From assembly GCF_009712035.1 (NCBI RefSeq), contig NZ_VILB01000007.1:1-64000 (forward strand): a stretch of DNA of 64,000 bases, in the 5' to 3' direction. The notes under the pieces were generated by a model. That model was given only the letters and a program-made list of their open reading frames with translations. It was not told the DNA's origin and made no database searches. A program made the position numbers and the translations under genes. The DNA comes from Anabaena sp. UHCC 0187. GTDB taxonomy: Bacteria; Cyanobacteriota; Cyanobacteriia; Cyanobacteriales; Nostocaceae. How positions within the stretch are numbered: the stretch's first letter is position 1; every line of letters starts with the position of its first letter. Shown here piece after piece: positions 37,432 to 46,639 of the stretch.

Positions 37432-37998
37432 ATGAATAGTTTTAGAAATATCAATATTATCCCTGGCTTAGTTTTTTTAACTTGTATTGGCAGCTTTCAA
37501 GTTACAGCCATAGCATCTGTTAAAAATCAGCCGCAGATGGTAGTTAAACAGGAAGTAAAAGGGAAAAATTCCCAACCACACCCAGTTTTTAAACCAATTC
37601 TCTCCAAATTAAAGCAAAAAACCCAAATTAAGATATTATTACCCCAGTATATTGGTGAGTTAGATGGGGAAAATCCACTTTACGCCATTATCGAAACTGC
37701 TACAAAAAATAAATATGAAATATTACTAGGTTTTAGTCCTGATTGTTCTGGTGGTACAGCCTGCCGTCTCGGTATAATTACAGGAGAAACCATAACACCC
37801 AAAATGCCCCGGCTCACTGGTAAACCCGTACTGTTAGCTCAGGGTATTACTGGTTATTTTGTGGATTTTCGTTGTGGTGCTAATTGCTCAGATGCAACAT
37901 TAACGTGGAAATACCAGGGTGTGCAATATACAATTGGATTGAAAGCAGGCGATCGCAATTCCTTAATAAAAATGGCAAAATCAGTAATTACACCGTAG
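37432..37998 (+). CDS. Secreted or lipid-anchored hypothetical protein
   Basis: A 188-residue protein with an N-terminal signal sequence (NINIIPGLVFLTCIGSFQVTAIA) and a small mature domain carrying four cysteines in the pattern SPDCSGGTACRLG and FRCGANCSD, consistent with two disulfides in the periplasm. Similar small cyanobacterial exported proteins are known only as hypotheticals. The ATG at 37432 is preferred because it places the signal peptide at the start; longer in-frame extension runs into the DUF3318 gene. Confidence 0.75.
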   Translation: MNSFRNINIIPGLVFLTCIGSFQVTAIASVKNQPQMVVKQEVKGKNSQPHPVFKPILSKLKQKTQIKILLPQYIGELDGENPLYAIIETATKNKYEILLGFSPDCSGGTACRLGIITGETITPKMPRLTGKPVLLAQGITGYFVDFRCGANCSDATLTWKYQGVQYTIGLKAGDRNSLIKMAKSVITP

Positions 37999-38070
37999 AT
38001 AAATAGATATTTTGTATACATAATAAATTTATAGATTTACACAAGATCAATAACTTTAAAAGGTAACAAA

Positions 38071-38829
38071 ATGATTTATAACCTTAACTTAGGAAAAGCG
38101 CTAAAAGTCTCCAGCTTATCAGTAATCTTAGCAGCTAATTTAGGGATTATAGCTTTAGCTCCTCACGCCTCCGTCCAAGCTGCTCCGGTATCATCAGTAG
38201 GTAAAAGTGTGACATTTACCTGTAATGACACTGAAGCCACAATTAAAGCTAAAAATGGACCAAAAGTAACTGTTGGTCAAACTAGTATCTATATTGGTTA
38301 TCAGCAAGTCACATCACTTAATCAAGATCCCCGGATTGTCCGTTTTGATAATGGTGTTAAAAAATGGTGTCGTAGTGACTATGAAACAACCAGTGACGAT
38401 GGTAGAGGTTACGGATTGCTGTGGGATGGAAGCGGGACTTTATACGGCGTTTTCTCCTCGACTGGTACTCAAACTGGTGCTGATTTTCGGCGCTTTGCTA
38501 CTGGACGTTGGCTATCCAGCTATGGTAGTGGGGGTGGTGCAAAAGTATCGGTTATTGCCCGGATTAATCCTATCAATGGAGATGTAAATTATGCTACATT
38601 CCTATCTGCTATCTTAAGCAGTGGGAAAAGTAACTCTTTAACCGTGACAGGATTATCATGGAATGGTACAAACTTGACTGTAAAAGCCGATTCCTGGTGG
38701 AGTCCCCGTCGTCCTGATAAAAAGGCCATGACTTGCACACCTGGATCAGTATCCCCGTTCAAATACACATCTGTATTTAAGGGAGATTTAAAGACAGTTA
38801 GTTCTGCTTCAGCAGCGAACTGTAAGTAA
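38071..38829 (+). CDS. Exported hypothetical protein
   Basis: A 252-residue protein with a clear signal peptide (LSVILAANLGIIALAPHASVQA, cleavage likely after AQAA). The mature part is rich in Gly, Ser and Thr with a WDGSGTLYGVFSSTGTQTG segment and cysteines near both ends (TCNDTEA, CTPGSV, NCK). It is probably periplasmic or secreted. AAAGGTAACAAA precedes the ATG. No family was recognised. Confidence 0.8.
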   Translation: MIYNLNLGKALKVSSLSVILAANLGIIALAPHASVQAAPVSSVGKSVTFTCNDTEATIKAKNGPKVTVGQTSIYIGYQQVTSLNQDPRIVRFDNGVKKWCRSDYETTSDDGRGYGLLWDGSGTLYGVFSSTGTQTGADFRRFATGRWLSSYGSGGGAKVSVIARINPINGDVNYATFLSAILSSGKSNSLTVTGLSWNGTNLTVKADSWWSPRRPDKKAMTCTPGSVSPFKYTSVFKGDLKTVSSASAANCK

Positions 38830-38963
38830 ATAAGGGTAGATAATTCTGTAGTCAAAATGACTTCATCGAGAATTGGCATATAGCAGGAGTCACCGAGTCA
38901 GCAGTAAAACCCAGTCGTGGACGCAGTTTTATTTGATGTCCTACAGCAAATTGTCATCAAACC

Positions 38964-39012
38964 TGGAACAAGAACCCCACCCCCAACCCCCTCCCCGCAA
39001 GCGATGAGGGGA
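38964..39012. repeat. Dispersed C-rich cyanobacterial repeat
   Basis: AGAACCCCACCCCCAACCCC followed by CTCCCCGCAAGCGATGAGGGG is a widely scattered intergenic repeat of Nostocales, with a CTCCCC...GGGG hairpin. Confidence 0.55.
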
Positions 39013-39085
39013 CTAAGATGTACCTTATATGATTGGAAATCGCTGTAACTGCCCAGTTGGTATAATCGCAAAAGTGACAAAAAAT

Positions 39086-39115
39086 AACCCCCTGTACTTA
39101 TAGTAGAGGGGGTTT
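39086..39115. terminator. Bidirectional terminator between the exported protein and the PRC-barrel gene
   Basis: AACCCCCTGTACTTATAGTA pairs through AACCCCCT / AGGGGGTT with flanking A and T runs, just after the PRC-barrel gene's stop on the minus strand. Confidence 0.7.
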
Positions 39116-39122
39116 ACTCAAC

Positions 39123-40133
39123 TTAATATCCGCCTTCTTCTTCGTATTCTACTTGTCGTTCCTTGACCTTTTTGGGAATATTCACGGGTTGGGGTGCATC
39201 ATCCCAAGCATCAGCTTCTAGATCATCATCATAGTCATCATACTGATCTGCGTAGGTCTTTTTGGCAGGTTTGGCTTCGTATCTTGGTGCTTCCTGATAA
39301 CTATCTCTTACCGTTGCATCACTCCAGTTATCTTCTTCGTCTTCTTCATACTGAATTGACTCATAGGAACGGGCTTTCATGACTTGGCGCTGGGGTCTTT
39401 CTTCTTCAATATAGTCTTCAGTCCATTCTTCTTCCTGGGCTATGGGTTCAGGAATGCGAACTTTAGGCCGGGGTGGTTGCAGGGGAACACCGCTAGGTAA
39501 TTGATTGCTAGGTGCAACTGTGCGGGGGGCAGTATAGCCAAATTCTTCTTCTGCGTCTCTTTCCCAAGGGGCTTTACCAATGCCCAGCCGTTCTAAAACG
39601 CCTACGGTTAACTGGTTGACTCTTTCTTCAGCACCTTCAAAAACAATTAACCGACTTGGACCTGTGCTGACAACTTCATCTATGGATAGTTCGTAGGTAC
39701 TCAAAAACTGGTCAGGAATTTGGGGTAATCCCAAGGAGGCAATAACTATAGAGTATATTTTACCCGTTTCGCCATTAAACTTAAATCCCCGCACCTTACC
39801 TAAAACTTCACCTGTTTCTGTAATTACTTCCCAGTTCATCAGGTTACTGAGAATCTCTACTTCCACATCTTCGATGACATCTTCGTTATCAACTAAGATG
39901 ACATCACCGATTTGGTTAATGGTGTTGAGATACATATTGCGAGGCAGACTAGAAATAGAGATCAGGCTATCTCGCAAACTCAGCGCCACCACTTCTCTTT
40001 GATCAACATCAACCCAGATTTGACTCACGATACCTAGCCGCTTGCCATTATCGCGGGTGATTACCTGAGTGTTTAATATATCGGAACGTCTAATTACTTG
40101 TTCTGAGGTCATTCTATAGGTCGTCCTGTTCAC
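39123..40133 (-). CDS. PRC-barrel domain protein
   Basis: A 336-residue protein with two PRC-barrel domains (residues ~12-80, KRLGIVSQIWVDVDQREVVAL; ~88-170, GEVLGKVRGFKFNGETGKIYS) followed by a long disordered tail rich in Glu, Asp, Pro and Tyr. PRC barrels bind RNA or the photosynthetic reaction-centre H subunit; in cyanobacteria the role is unclear. The acidic tail contains several near-repeats such as EEDEEDNW. Transcribed alone. Confidence 0.87.
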   Translation of the reverse strand: MNRTTYRMTSEQVIRRSDILNTQVITRDNGKRLGIVSQIWVDVDQREVVALSLRDSLISISSLPRNMYLNTINQIGDVILVDNEDVIEDVEVEILSNLMNWEVITETGEVLGKVRGFKFNGETGKIYSIVIASLGLPQIPDQFLSTYELSIDEVVSTGPSRLIVFEGAEERVNQLTVGVLERLGIGKAPWERDAEEEFGYTAPRTVAPSNQLPSGVPLQPPRPKVRIPEPIAQEEEWTEDYIEEERPQRQVMKARSYESIQYEEDEEDNWSDATVRDSYQEAPRYEAKPAKKTYADQYDDYDDDLEADAWDDAPQPVNIPKKVKERQVEYEEEGGY

Positions 40134-40204
40134 TTAGCGTGCCGTAGGCAATCTCGAATCTGGTTTATGTATATAACTATTTTTAACAGAAACTCAAGAG
40201 GATG

Positions 40205-40240
40205 AGTCAGTTGTCAGTTGTTAGTTGTCAGTTGTTATTG
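40205..40240. repeat. Short tandemly repeated heptamers (GTCAGTT / GTTAGTT)
   Basis: GTCAGTTGTCAGTTGTTAGT followed by TGTCAGTTGTTA in the upstream region of the PRC-barrel gene is an STRR. Confidence 0.65.
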
Positions 40241-40377
40241 ATAAATTCCTTACCTGTCAACTGTTTCCTATCACCTGGCATCTGATTAGATCATTGTAAC
40301 TCAATCCTCAAAACTTGAGTCACGCCAATTGCGCTGGGCTGATTCTATCATCGGATGGCGCAAAATAAATTACCGGA

Positions 40378-40656
40378 TCAAATTTCTGTAGGCACGTTGT
40401 TAACAACATCTCGATCCCACTTGCCTTCTAATCTCGATTGTAAAGAATCTGGCTGATTGAACCGATAAGAACTTAAATGATGTTCCGGTCTGAAGATTTT
40501 TTTAGCTAAGTTTGCCAAAATGGGTGCTGGGACTTCAGCGGGGTGACGTTGGGTTAATACTGGCATTTCTTGCCAACAACTCCGGCAAAACCAGTAATTT
40601 TCAGCACCACGGATATGGTGTAAGAGAGAGTCAGAACAGCAAGGACAGTTAGGCAT
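40378..40656 (-). CDS. Small zinc-ribbon protein
   Basis: A ~92-residue protein starting MPNCPCCSDSLLHH with a second Cys pair in WFCRSCWQEMP, i.e. a CPxC...CxxC zinc ribbon. The rest is short and unrecognised. The start at 40656 places the ribbon at the N-terminus and has AAAGGA about 13 nt upstream; an in-frame ATG at 40704 would add 16 residues and cannot be excluded. Function unknown. Confidence 0.7.
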   Translation of the reverse strand: MPNCPCCSDSLLHHIRGAENYWFCRSCWQEMPVLTQRHPAEVPAPILANLAKKIFRPEHHLSSYRFNQPDSLQSRLEGKWDRDVVNNVPTEI

Positions 40657-40704
40657 AATAGTTTCAAGTCCTTTTATTAAAAATGTTTGGCTAAATGTGG
40701 TCAT

Positions 40705-41049
40705 GTAATGAATTGAGATAAATTAAAACTTGTTATGTATATTGGCTAAGTTTAACTCTCAAGTATGAGGAAGTTGTGAGGATACTTACAGGAACAATAT
40801 ATTACGTAATATTTCGCTATATTACCTCTACATTTATTTACACTCTAAAGTAGAGTAATCTTAAATATAGGATTCCGCTTAGACATCTGGTAGTAAATCC
40901 TATTCTCTATTCCCCGTTCCCTATTTCCTGCTATATATCCTCACAAGATCCTCAAACTGTCCGTGCATAAATAGAATGGGTTAAGAAAAGAAAAACTCAT
41001 TCAAAGGTTCTGAATTAAATAACCGTAAATATTTAAGGAATCTCAGAAT
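40705..41049. other. Intergenic region upstream of ppsA
   Basis: About 345 bp, AT-rich, with the pattern ATTCTCTATTCCCCGTTCCC near 40899 that resembles a degenerate heptamer tract. It must contain the ppsA promoter; no defined regulatory site is recognised. AAGGAATCTC lies just before the ppsA ATG. Confidence 0.4.
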
Positions 41050-44000
41050 ATGCTAGAAATTAAACGCAACCAAGAAAATAGCCAAATTACCCAAGAAGCT
41101 TTAGTATTACCCTTTAATTCGGTTGGAATTGCAGATATTCCCTTAGTCGGTGGTAAAAACGCCTCTCTAGGGGAAATGATTCAACAACTAAGTTGTAAAG
41201 GGGTGAAAGTTCCCACGGGATTTGCGACTACTGCTTATGCTTATAGATACTTTATTACTGCGGCTGGTTTAGAAGCAAAACTGAGAAAGATTTTTGCAGA
41301 CTTAGATGTGGAAGATATGGATAATCTGCAAGAATGTGGCAAACAGGCCAGATCATTAATGTTAGAAACCCCATTTCCGCTAGAATTGCAAGAAGCGATC
41401 GCTCAATTCTATCAAAGTTTATGTCAAGAATACGGTGTTAATACTGATGTAGCTGTTCGTTCCAGTGCCACAGCAGAAGACTTACCAGATGCTAGTTTTG
41501 CGGGACAACAGGAAACCTACCTGAATGTTCATGGCATTAAAAGCGTATTAGAATCTTGTCATAAGTGCTTTGCTTCTATCTTTACAGACAGGGCAATTTC
41601 CTACCGACAAATGAGAGGTTTTGATCATTTTGAAGTAGCCTTATCAGTCGGTGTCCAAAAAATGGTCCGGTCTGATTTAGCATCTTCTGGAGTCATGTTT
41701 TCCATTGACACCGAAACAGGTTTTCAAAATGCCGCGTTAATTACCGCTGCTTATGGTTTGGGTGAAAATATCGTCCAAGGTGCAGTTAATCCAGATGAAT
41801 ATTTAGTATTTAAACCAACTTTAAAACAAGGATATAAACCCATTCTCCAAAAACGGTTGGGGACAAAAGAAATTAAAATGGTTTATGATTTAGGCGGATC
41901 AAAATTAACCAAAAATATCTCTGTTCCTCAACTTGAACGTCATCAATTTGCCCTGAATGATCAAGAAATCTTACAACTAGCGGAATGGACTTGTATCATT
42001 GAAGATCATTATTCCCAAGTCCGGGGAATAACCACACCAATGGATATTGAATGGGCAAAAGATGGGATAACGGGAGAGTTATTTATTGTCCAAGCAAGAC
42101 CAGAAACAGTTCAATCGCAAAAATCAAAAACCGTCCTCAGAAGTTATCAACTCAAGGAAAAAAGTAAAGTTTTATTAACAGGTCGCAGCGTTGGCGAAAT
42201 GATTGGTCAAGGTAACGCTAGAGTTATTCTAGATGTTCCTGATATTAATCTATTTCAAGCCGGAGAAGTGTTAGTTACTAACCGCACAGACCCCGACTGG
42301 GAACCGATTATGAAAAAAGCTAGTGCTATTGTCACTAACTCTGGGGGACGGACTTGTTTTGATGGAGAGACAAAAATTCTCACCAATCAAGGTTTTATGA
42401 CCATTCAGCAAATTTATGAACAGGGATATCAAGGATTATCAACTTTAGCCCTCAACACCAAAACCCATCAAATGGAATGGAAACCCATTACAGATGCCAT
42501 GAAACGGACATCTAAAACAATTGGTGTGAGTGTATCTCAAACTGGGAAAGTTACAGATAATATTCTGCGATTAACTCCTGATCATAAAATGGTCAACCTG
42601 CGGAATGGTGAATATACCAAAACTGAGATTCAAGAAATGTTAGATACTCAGGAAATGGTGCTTGTATCTCAGAATATTCCCACATTGGGTGACAACAAAA
42701 ATCAAGAAGCTGATTTAGCTTATCTGATTGGGGGAATCATCACAGACGGTTCAATTTACACTAGTCGAACTCATGGGGAAGTCCAGTTTATTCAAAAATG
42801 TTTACCAGAAAAACAAGCATTCATAGCTACGATGAATGACAAAATGAATGCTGTTTATGGTAAATCTTTTACTCCTTGTGAGAAAGCAGTATCTTCAGGT
42901 TATATCCGAGGAAAACAGGTAAAAGGACAAGCTACAGCTTACCGTGTTTATTCTAAAGCTATAGCTTACGACTTAAAACAAAAAGAACAACAGATTACCC
43001 AAATTCTCCTGGAAAACACTTCAGAAGTTGCTTATCACTTTTTAGGGGGTGTAATTGATGGTGATGGTTGCTATGCTAATAATCGCATTAACATCTATAT
43101 CTCTGAAGAGAACTTACTACAAGCTGTGATTATTGCTTGTTTGAAAATTAATACTGTTCCTCAAGTTACCAAAAATCGTCATATCTACAATGTCCAAATT
43201 GTAGAAAAATTAGAGCAAATTTTAGAATATACCCAACGAGTTAAGGGAGAAGTTACTTCCAGAACTATTCAAACCCGGTTTTTTGCTACTAATCAACTAT
43301 TTGCTAACAATGTTACCGGACAAATCAAACTTAGAAAAGATAAAAATTTATTGATTTCCGATAAACAATTGCGGGAAACAAGTCAATTTACAGACCTTTT
43401 AACAGGTGATTTGCGAATGCAACGAGTTGTTAAAGTTGCAGATGCAGTAGACGCTGAAGTTTATAATATTACTGTTGCGGATCATCATAATTATCTGGTT
43501 TTTACGGATAAATATACTCCTGTAGTTGTTTGTAACTGTCACGCGGCAATTATTGCCAGAGAAATGGGTATTCCTGCTATAGTTGGTTGTGGGAATGCGA
43601 CTACAGTTTTAGAAACTGGACAAGAGATTACTGTCAGTTGTGCAGAAGGGGAAACAGGTCAAGTTTACTCAGGTTTACTAAACTTTGAAATTCAAGAATT
43701 ACCATTAGATAACTTACCCCGTACCCGCACCAAAATTATGATGAATGTGGGTAATCCTGAAGAAGCATTGGGTTTGACTGCAATTCCTAATGATGGTGTT
43801 GGTTTAGCGAGAATGGAGTTTATCATTGCTAACCATATTAAAGCCCATCCTTTAGCATTATTACATTTTGATGAATTAGAAGACGAACTGGCCAAATATA
43901 AAATTAGCGAATTAACGGCACAATATGAAGACAAAGCCGAATTCTTTATTGCTAAATTGGCGCAGGGTATAGGCACAATTGCCGCAGCATTTTATCCCAA

Positions 44001-44667
44001 ACCTGTAATTGTCCGTTTATCTGATTTCAAGAGTAATGAATATGCCAACCTCTTAGGTGGTAGACAATTTGAACCCAAAGAAGAAAATCCCATGCTTGGT
44101 TGGCGTGGTGCTTCTCGTTATTATGATCCTCGTTATCGTGAAGGTTTTGCATTAGAATGTCAGGCAATGAAACGGGTACGAGAAGAAATGGGTTTAACCA
44201 ATATGATTCTCATGGTTCCCTTTTGTCGCACTCCCGCAGAAGGAAAACGGGTATTAGCAGAAATGGCAAAAAATGGCTTAGTCAAAGGTGAAAATGGCTT
44301 AGAAGTTTACGTCATGTGCGAGTTACCCAGTAACGTTTTATTAGCTGATGAATTTAGCCAAGTCTTTGACGGTTTCTCCATTGGTTCTAATGATTTAACC
44401 CAATTAACTTTAGGATTAGATCGAGATTCTGAATTAGTTGCCCATCTATTTGATGAACGCAATGAAGCTGTAAAAAGAATAATTGCCAAAGCCATAACTA
44501 CTGTGAAACAAAATAGCCGCAAAATTGGTATTTGTGGACAAGCACCCAGCGATTATCCAGAATTTGCCCGTTTCCTCGTTGAACAAGGCATAGATTCTAT
44601 TAGTCTTAACCCTGATTCTGTGATTAAGACAATGTTAGAAATTGCCTCAGCAGAAAAAGGAGAATAG
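41050..44667 (+). CDS. ppsA: Phosphoenolpyruvate synthase precursor containing an intein
   Basis: PEP synthase makes PEP, AMP and phosphate from pyruvate, ATP and water. The precursor is 1205 residues; the extein is about 811, the normal length. The N-terminal ATP-grasp domain (FNSVGIADIPLVGGKNASLGEM; VRSSATAEDLPDASFAGQQETY) is followed by the swivelling phosphohistidine domain, which is interrupted: GGRT ends at residue 435, the intein occupies 436-829, and CHAAIIAREMG resumes at 830. The catalytic His is +2 after the intein, so an active enzyme requires protein splicing. The C-terminal PEP/pyruvate barrel (ending in FDGFSIGSNDLTQLTLGLDRD and ICGQAPSDYPEFA) is complete. Confidence 0.95.
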   Translation: MLEIKRNQENSQITQEALVLPFNSVGIADIPLVGGKNASLGEMIQQLSCKGVKVPTGFATTAYAYRYFITAAGLEAKLRKIFADLDVEDMDNLQECGKQARSLMLETPFPLELQEAIAQFYQSLCQEYGVNTDVAVRSSATAEDLPDASFAGQQETYLNVHGIKSVLESCHKCFASIFTDRAISYRQMRGFDHFEVALSVGVQKMVRSDLASSGVMFSIDTETGFQNAALITAAYGLGENIVQGAVNPDEYLVFKPTLKQGYKPILQKRLGTKEIKMVYDLGGSKLTKNISVPQLERHQFALNDQEILQLAEWTCIIEDHYSQVRGITTPMDIEWAKDGITGELFIVQARPETVQSQKSKTVLRSYQLKEKSKVLLTGRSVGEMIGQGNARVILDVPDINLFQAGEVLVTNRTDPDWEPIMKKASAIVTNSGGRTCFDGETKILTNQGFMTIQQIYEQGYQGLSTLALNTKTHQMEWKPITDAMKRTSKTIGVSVSQTGKVTDNILRLTPDHKMVNLRNGEYTKTEIQEMLDTQEMVLVSQNIPTLGDNKNQEADLAYLIGGIITDGSIYTSRTHGEVQFIQKCLPEKQAFIATMNDKMNAVYGKSFTPCEKAVSSGYIRGKQVKGQATAYRVYSKAIAYDLKQKEQQITQILLENTSEVAYHFLGGVIDGDGCYANNRINIYISEENLLQAVIIACLKINTVPQVTKNRHIYNVQIVEKLEQILEYTQRVKGEVTSRTIQTRFFATNQLFANNVTGQIKLRKDKNLLISDKQLRETSQFTDLLTGDLRMQRVVKVADAVDAEVYNITVADHHNYLVFTDKYTPVVVCNCHAAIIAREMGIPAIVGCGNATTVLETGQEITVSCAEGETGQVYSGLLNFEIQELPLDNLPRTRTKIMMNVGNPEEALGLTAIPNDGVGLARMEFIIANHIKAHPLALLHFDELEDELAKYKISELTAQYEDKAEFFIAKLAQGIGTIAAAFYPKPVIVRLSDFKSNEYANLLGGRQFEPKEENPMLGWRGASRYYDPRYREGFALECQAMKRVREEMGLTNMILMVPFCRTPAEGKRVLAEMAKNGLVKGENGLEVYVMCELPSNVLLADEFSQVFDGFSIGSNDLTQLTLGLDRDSELVAHLFDERNEAVKRIIAKAITTVKQNSRKIGICGQAPSDYPEFARFLVEQGIDSISLNPDSVIKTMLEIASAEKGE
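42355..43536 (+). other. LAGLIDADG intein within PEP synthase (394 residues)
   Basis: It begins with Cys1 in CFDGETKILTNQG (block A), has a block B TPDH, two dodecapeptides (LIGGIITDGSIY and FLGGVIDGDGCY) of a LAGLIDADG homing endonuclease, a block F VYNITVADHHNYLVFTDKYTP, and ends VVVCN before Cys+1. The penultimate residue is Cys instead of the usual His, a known but uncommon variation that can slow or reroute asparagine cyclisation. Both acidic dodecapeptide residues are present, so the endonuclease may be active. The insertion is exactly in the catalytic GGRT|CHAAI site. Confidence 0.95.
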
Positions 44668-44771
44668 GGGACTGGGGACTGGGGACTGGGGACTGGGGAT
44701 TGGGGATTGGGGATTGGGTAATAGGTAATAGGTAATAGGTAATAGGTAATAGGTAATAGGTAATAGGTAAC
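44666..44771. repeat. Two adjacent heptamer tracts (GGGGACT and TAATAGG)
   Basis: A run of GGGGACT then GGGGATT heptamers (about 44667-44718) passes into TAATAGG heptamers (about 44720-44770). They fill the spacer between ppsA and the pyruvate-kinase-like gene. Confidence 0.8.
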
Positions 44772-44825
44772 AGTTTTACAACTGACAACTGACAACTGAC
44801 AACTGACCACCAACCACCAACCAAT

Positions 44826-46334
44826 ATGCAAACAAAAAATGTAGAGTTGGATCTCTCAGATCCTTGTGTTTTGCTTACCACATTACAAGAACTTCGTCAA
44901 TCTGTTGATCAGGAAGGAAGGGAAATATTTCAAAGATGGAAAAAGCAAATTCACCGACAATCTTTTATTAAAAGTAGTTTAAATCTTGCCTATTATTTGG
45001 CACTGAGAAGACACGATTTACGAGAACTCCAAGCGGCTTTAATGCCTTGGGGTTTGTCGTCTTTAGGGAGGATAGAAGCTAAGGTTTTACCTACCTTAGA
45101 TGCTGTGATTGCCACATTACAGGCAGTTTGTCGCACAGAACAAGATTCTATCATTATACATCCACCTTTGGAAGCATTTTTTGTAGGCGATCGCTTACTG
45201 CAACAAAATACCGAAGATTTATTTGGTAATACCCTCGATAACCGTCGAGTCAGAATTATGGTGACGTTACCAACTGAAGCCGCGACTAATTATGAATTCC
45301 TGCGGGATATAATTGGTCAAGGGACAAATTGTGTGAGAATTAATTGCGCCCATGATACCTCTGCTGAATGGTTAGCGATGATTAATAATGTTAAACAAGC
45401 AGAATTAGAATTAGGATCTTCCTGCAAAATTCTCATGGATTTGAGTGGTCCGAAAACCAGAATTAAATTTGCCCTTGCCCCCAGCCCCAAACAACGAATA
45501 TTTAAAGGTGAATCTCTTCTCCTCACCCACGATTTACCCACAACTATTAATTCTGAATCTTTCCAAGTTAGTTGCACGATTCCCGAAGTCTTAAAACAAC
45601 TGAAAATTGGCACAATAGTTTGGATTGATGATGGTCGTATTGGTGCTTGTGTGGAGTCAATTACATCCCAGGGAGTATGGTTAAAAGTCACCCATGCCCG
45701 TTTGAAAGGTGAAAAAATATTACCAGAAAAAGGCATCAACTTTCCTGACACTGATTTACATTTAAGTGCTTTAACAGAAAAAGATCAACGGGATTTAGAC
45801 TTTATTACCACCCACGCTAATCAAGTTGATATTATCGGCTATTCTTATGTGCAAACTGCTGAAGATATTCGGCTTTTACAACAAGAATTAGCAACAAGAT
45901 TACCAAAAAATTCTCCCACTCCTGCCATAGTTGCTAAAATAGAAACACCCCTGGCTGTTAGTAACCTTCCAGAATTAATTATTCAAGCCGCAGGTAAACA
46001 ACCTTTTGGGATTATGATTGCGAGGGGGGACTTGGCCATTGAGATTGGTTATCAACGGCTGGCGGAAATTCAAGAGGAAATATTATGGTTATGTGAAGCT
46101 GCCCATATACCCGTGATTTGGGCAACCCAAGTATTAGAGAATCTCGTCAAACATGGAATACCTTCCCGCGCAGAAATCACTGATGCGGCTATGTCAGAAC
46201 GAGCAGAATGCGTTATGCTCAATAAGGGTGCTTATATTCTCGAAGCCGTGGGGATTTTAGATGATGTCCTCACCAGAATGCAAGCCCATCAAGTCAAGAA
46301 AACACCCCAGCTACGGGCTTTACATTCTTGGTAA
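44826..46334 (+). CDS. Pyruvate kinase-like protein with N-terminal extension
   Basis: Residues ~135-480 form the pyruvate kinase barrel and B domain: VRIMVTLPTEAATNYEFLRD, NCVRINCAHDTS, ILMDLSGPKTRI, PAIVAKIETPLAV (the catalytic Lys), MIARGDLAIEIG, and the C-terminal TDAAMSERAECVMLNKG. The first ~130 residues are an unrelated helical extension, and the usual C-terminal allosteric domain is missing, so it is not a canonical Pyk and may be differently regulated. It lies 158 bp after ppsA, whose reaction is the reverse direction between PEP and pyruvate. Activity is likely but unproven. Confidence 0.85.
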   Translation: MQTKNVELDLSDPCVLLTTLQELRQSVDQEGREIFQRWKKQIHRQSFIKSSLNLAYYLALRRHDLRELQAALMPWGLSSLGRIEAKVLPTLDAVIATLQAVCRTEQDSIIIHPPLEAFFVGDRLLQQNTEDLFGNTLDNRRVRIMVTLPTEAATNYEFLRDIIGQGTNCVRINCAHDTSAEWLAMINNVKQAELELGSSCKILMDLSGPKTRIKFALAPSPKQRIFKGESLLLTHDLPTTINSESFQVSCTIPEVLKQLKIGTIVWIDDGRIGACVESITSQGVWLKVTHARLKGEKILPEKGINFPDTDLHLSALTEKDQRDLDFITTHANQVDIIGYSYVQTAEDIRLLQQELATRLPKNSPTPAIVAKIETPLAVSNLPELIIQAAGKQPFGIMIARGDLAIEIGYQRLAEIQEEILWLCEAAHIPVIWATQVLENLVKHGIPSRAEITDAAMSERAECVMLNKGAYILEAVGILDDVLTRMQAHQVKKTPQLRALHSW

Positions 46335-46639
46335 GCAAGCAGCTTTACAAAACTATATATAGTAATTGTGAATACTCACTATTAGAAATATTTACAAAAT
46401 TAAAATTTTATAGATAAAACTTTCAGGGTAAAATCTAGTTAAATGCTTTAAAATTAAATAATATTAATATTACCAGCTATGAATATGTGCCATCGTACTT
46501 AATTTTTTGATAAAAGCAATTTTTCTAAATGCCCTAAACCCTTGCTATCTATATCTATCAAATTTATTAACTACTGAGAAAGCAGAGTTTTATAAGTATA
46601 AAATTAGTTACAGCCGCATCTATTAATCAGAGGAAGCAA
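46335..46639. other. Intergenic region upstream of the split histidine kinase
   Basis: About 305 bp, very AT-rich (runs such as TTAAATAATATTAATATTACC). Promoter is expected; nothing further recognised. AGAGGA precedes the TTG start of the kinase. Confidence 0.4.

Noticed and set aside
38860-38960. Possible tRNA-like sequence around 38.9 kb
   Set aside because: No cloverleaf with a proper T arm or anticodon stem could be formed.
44553-44881. Two minus-strand frames through the heptamer spacer after ppsA
   Set aside because: Their peptides are translated heptamer repeats (YYLLPIT, QSPVPSP) and they overlap real genes; there is no independent coding evidence.
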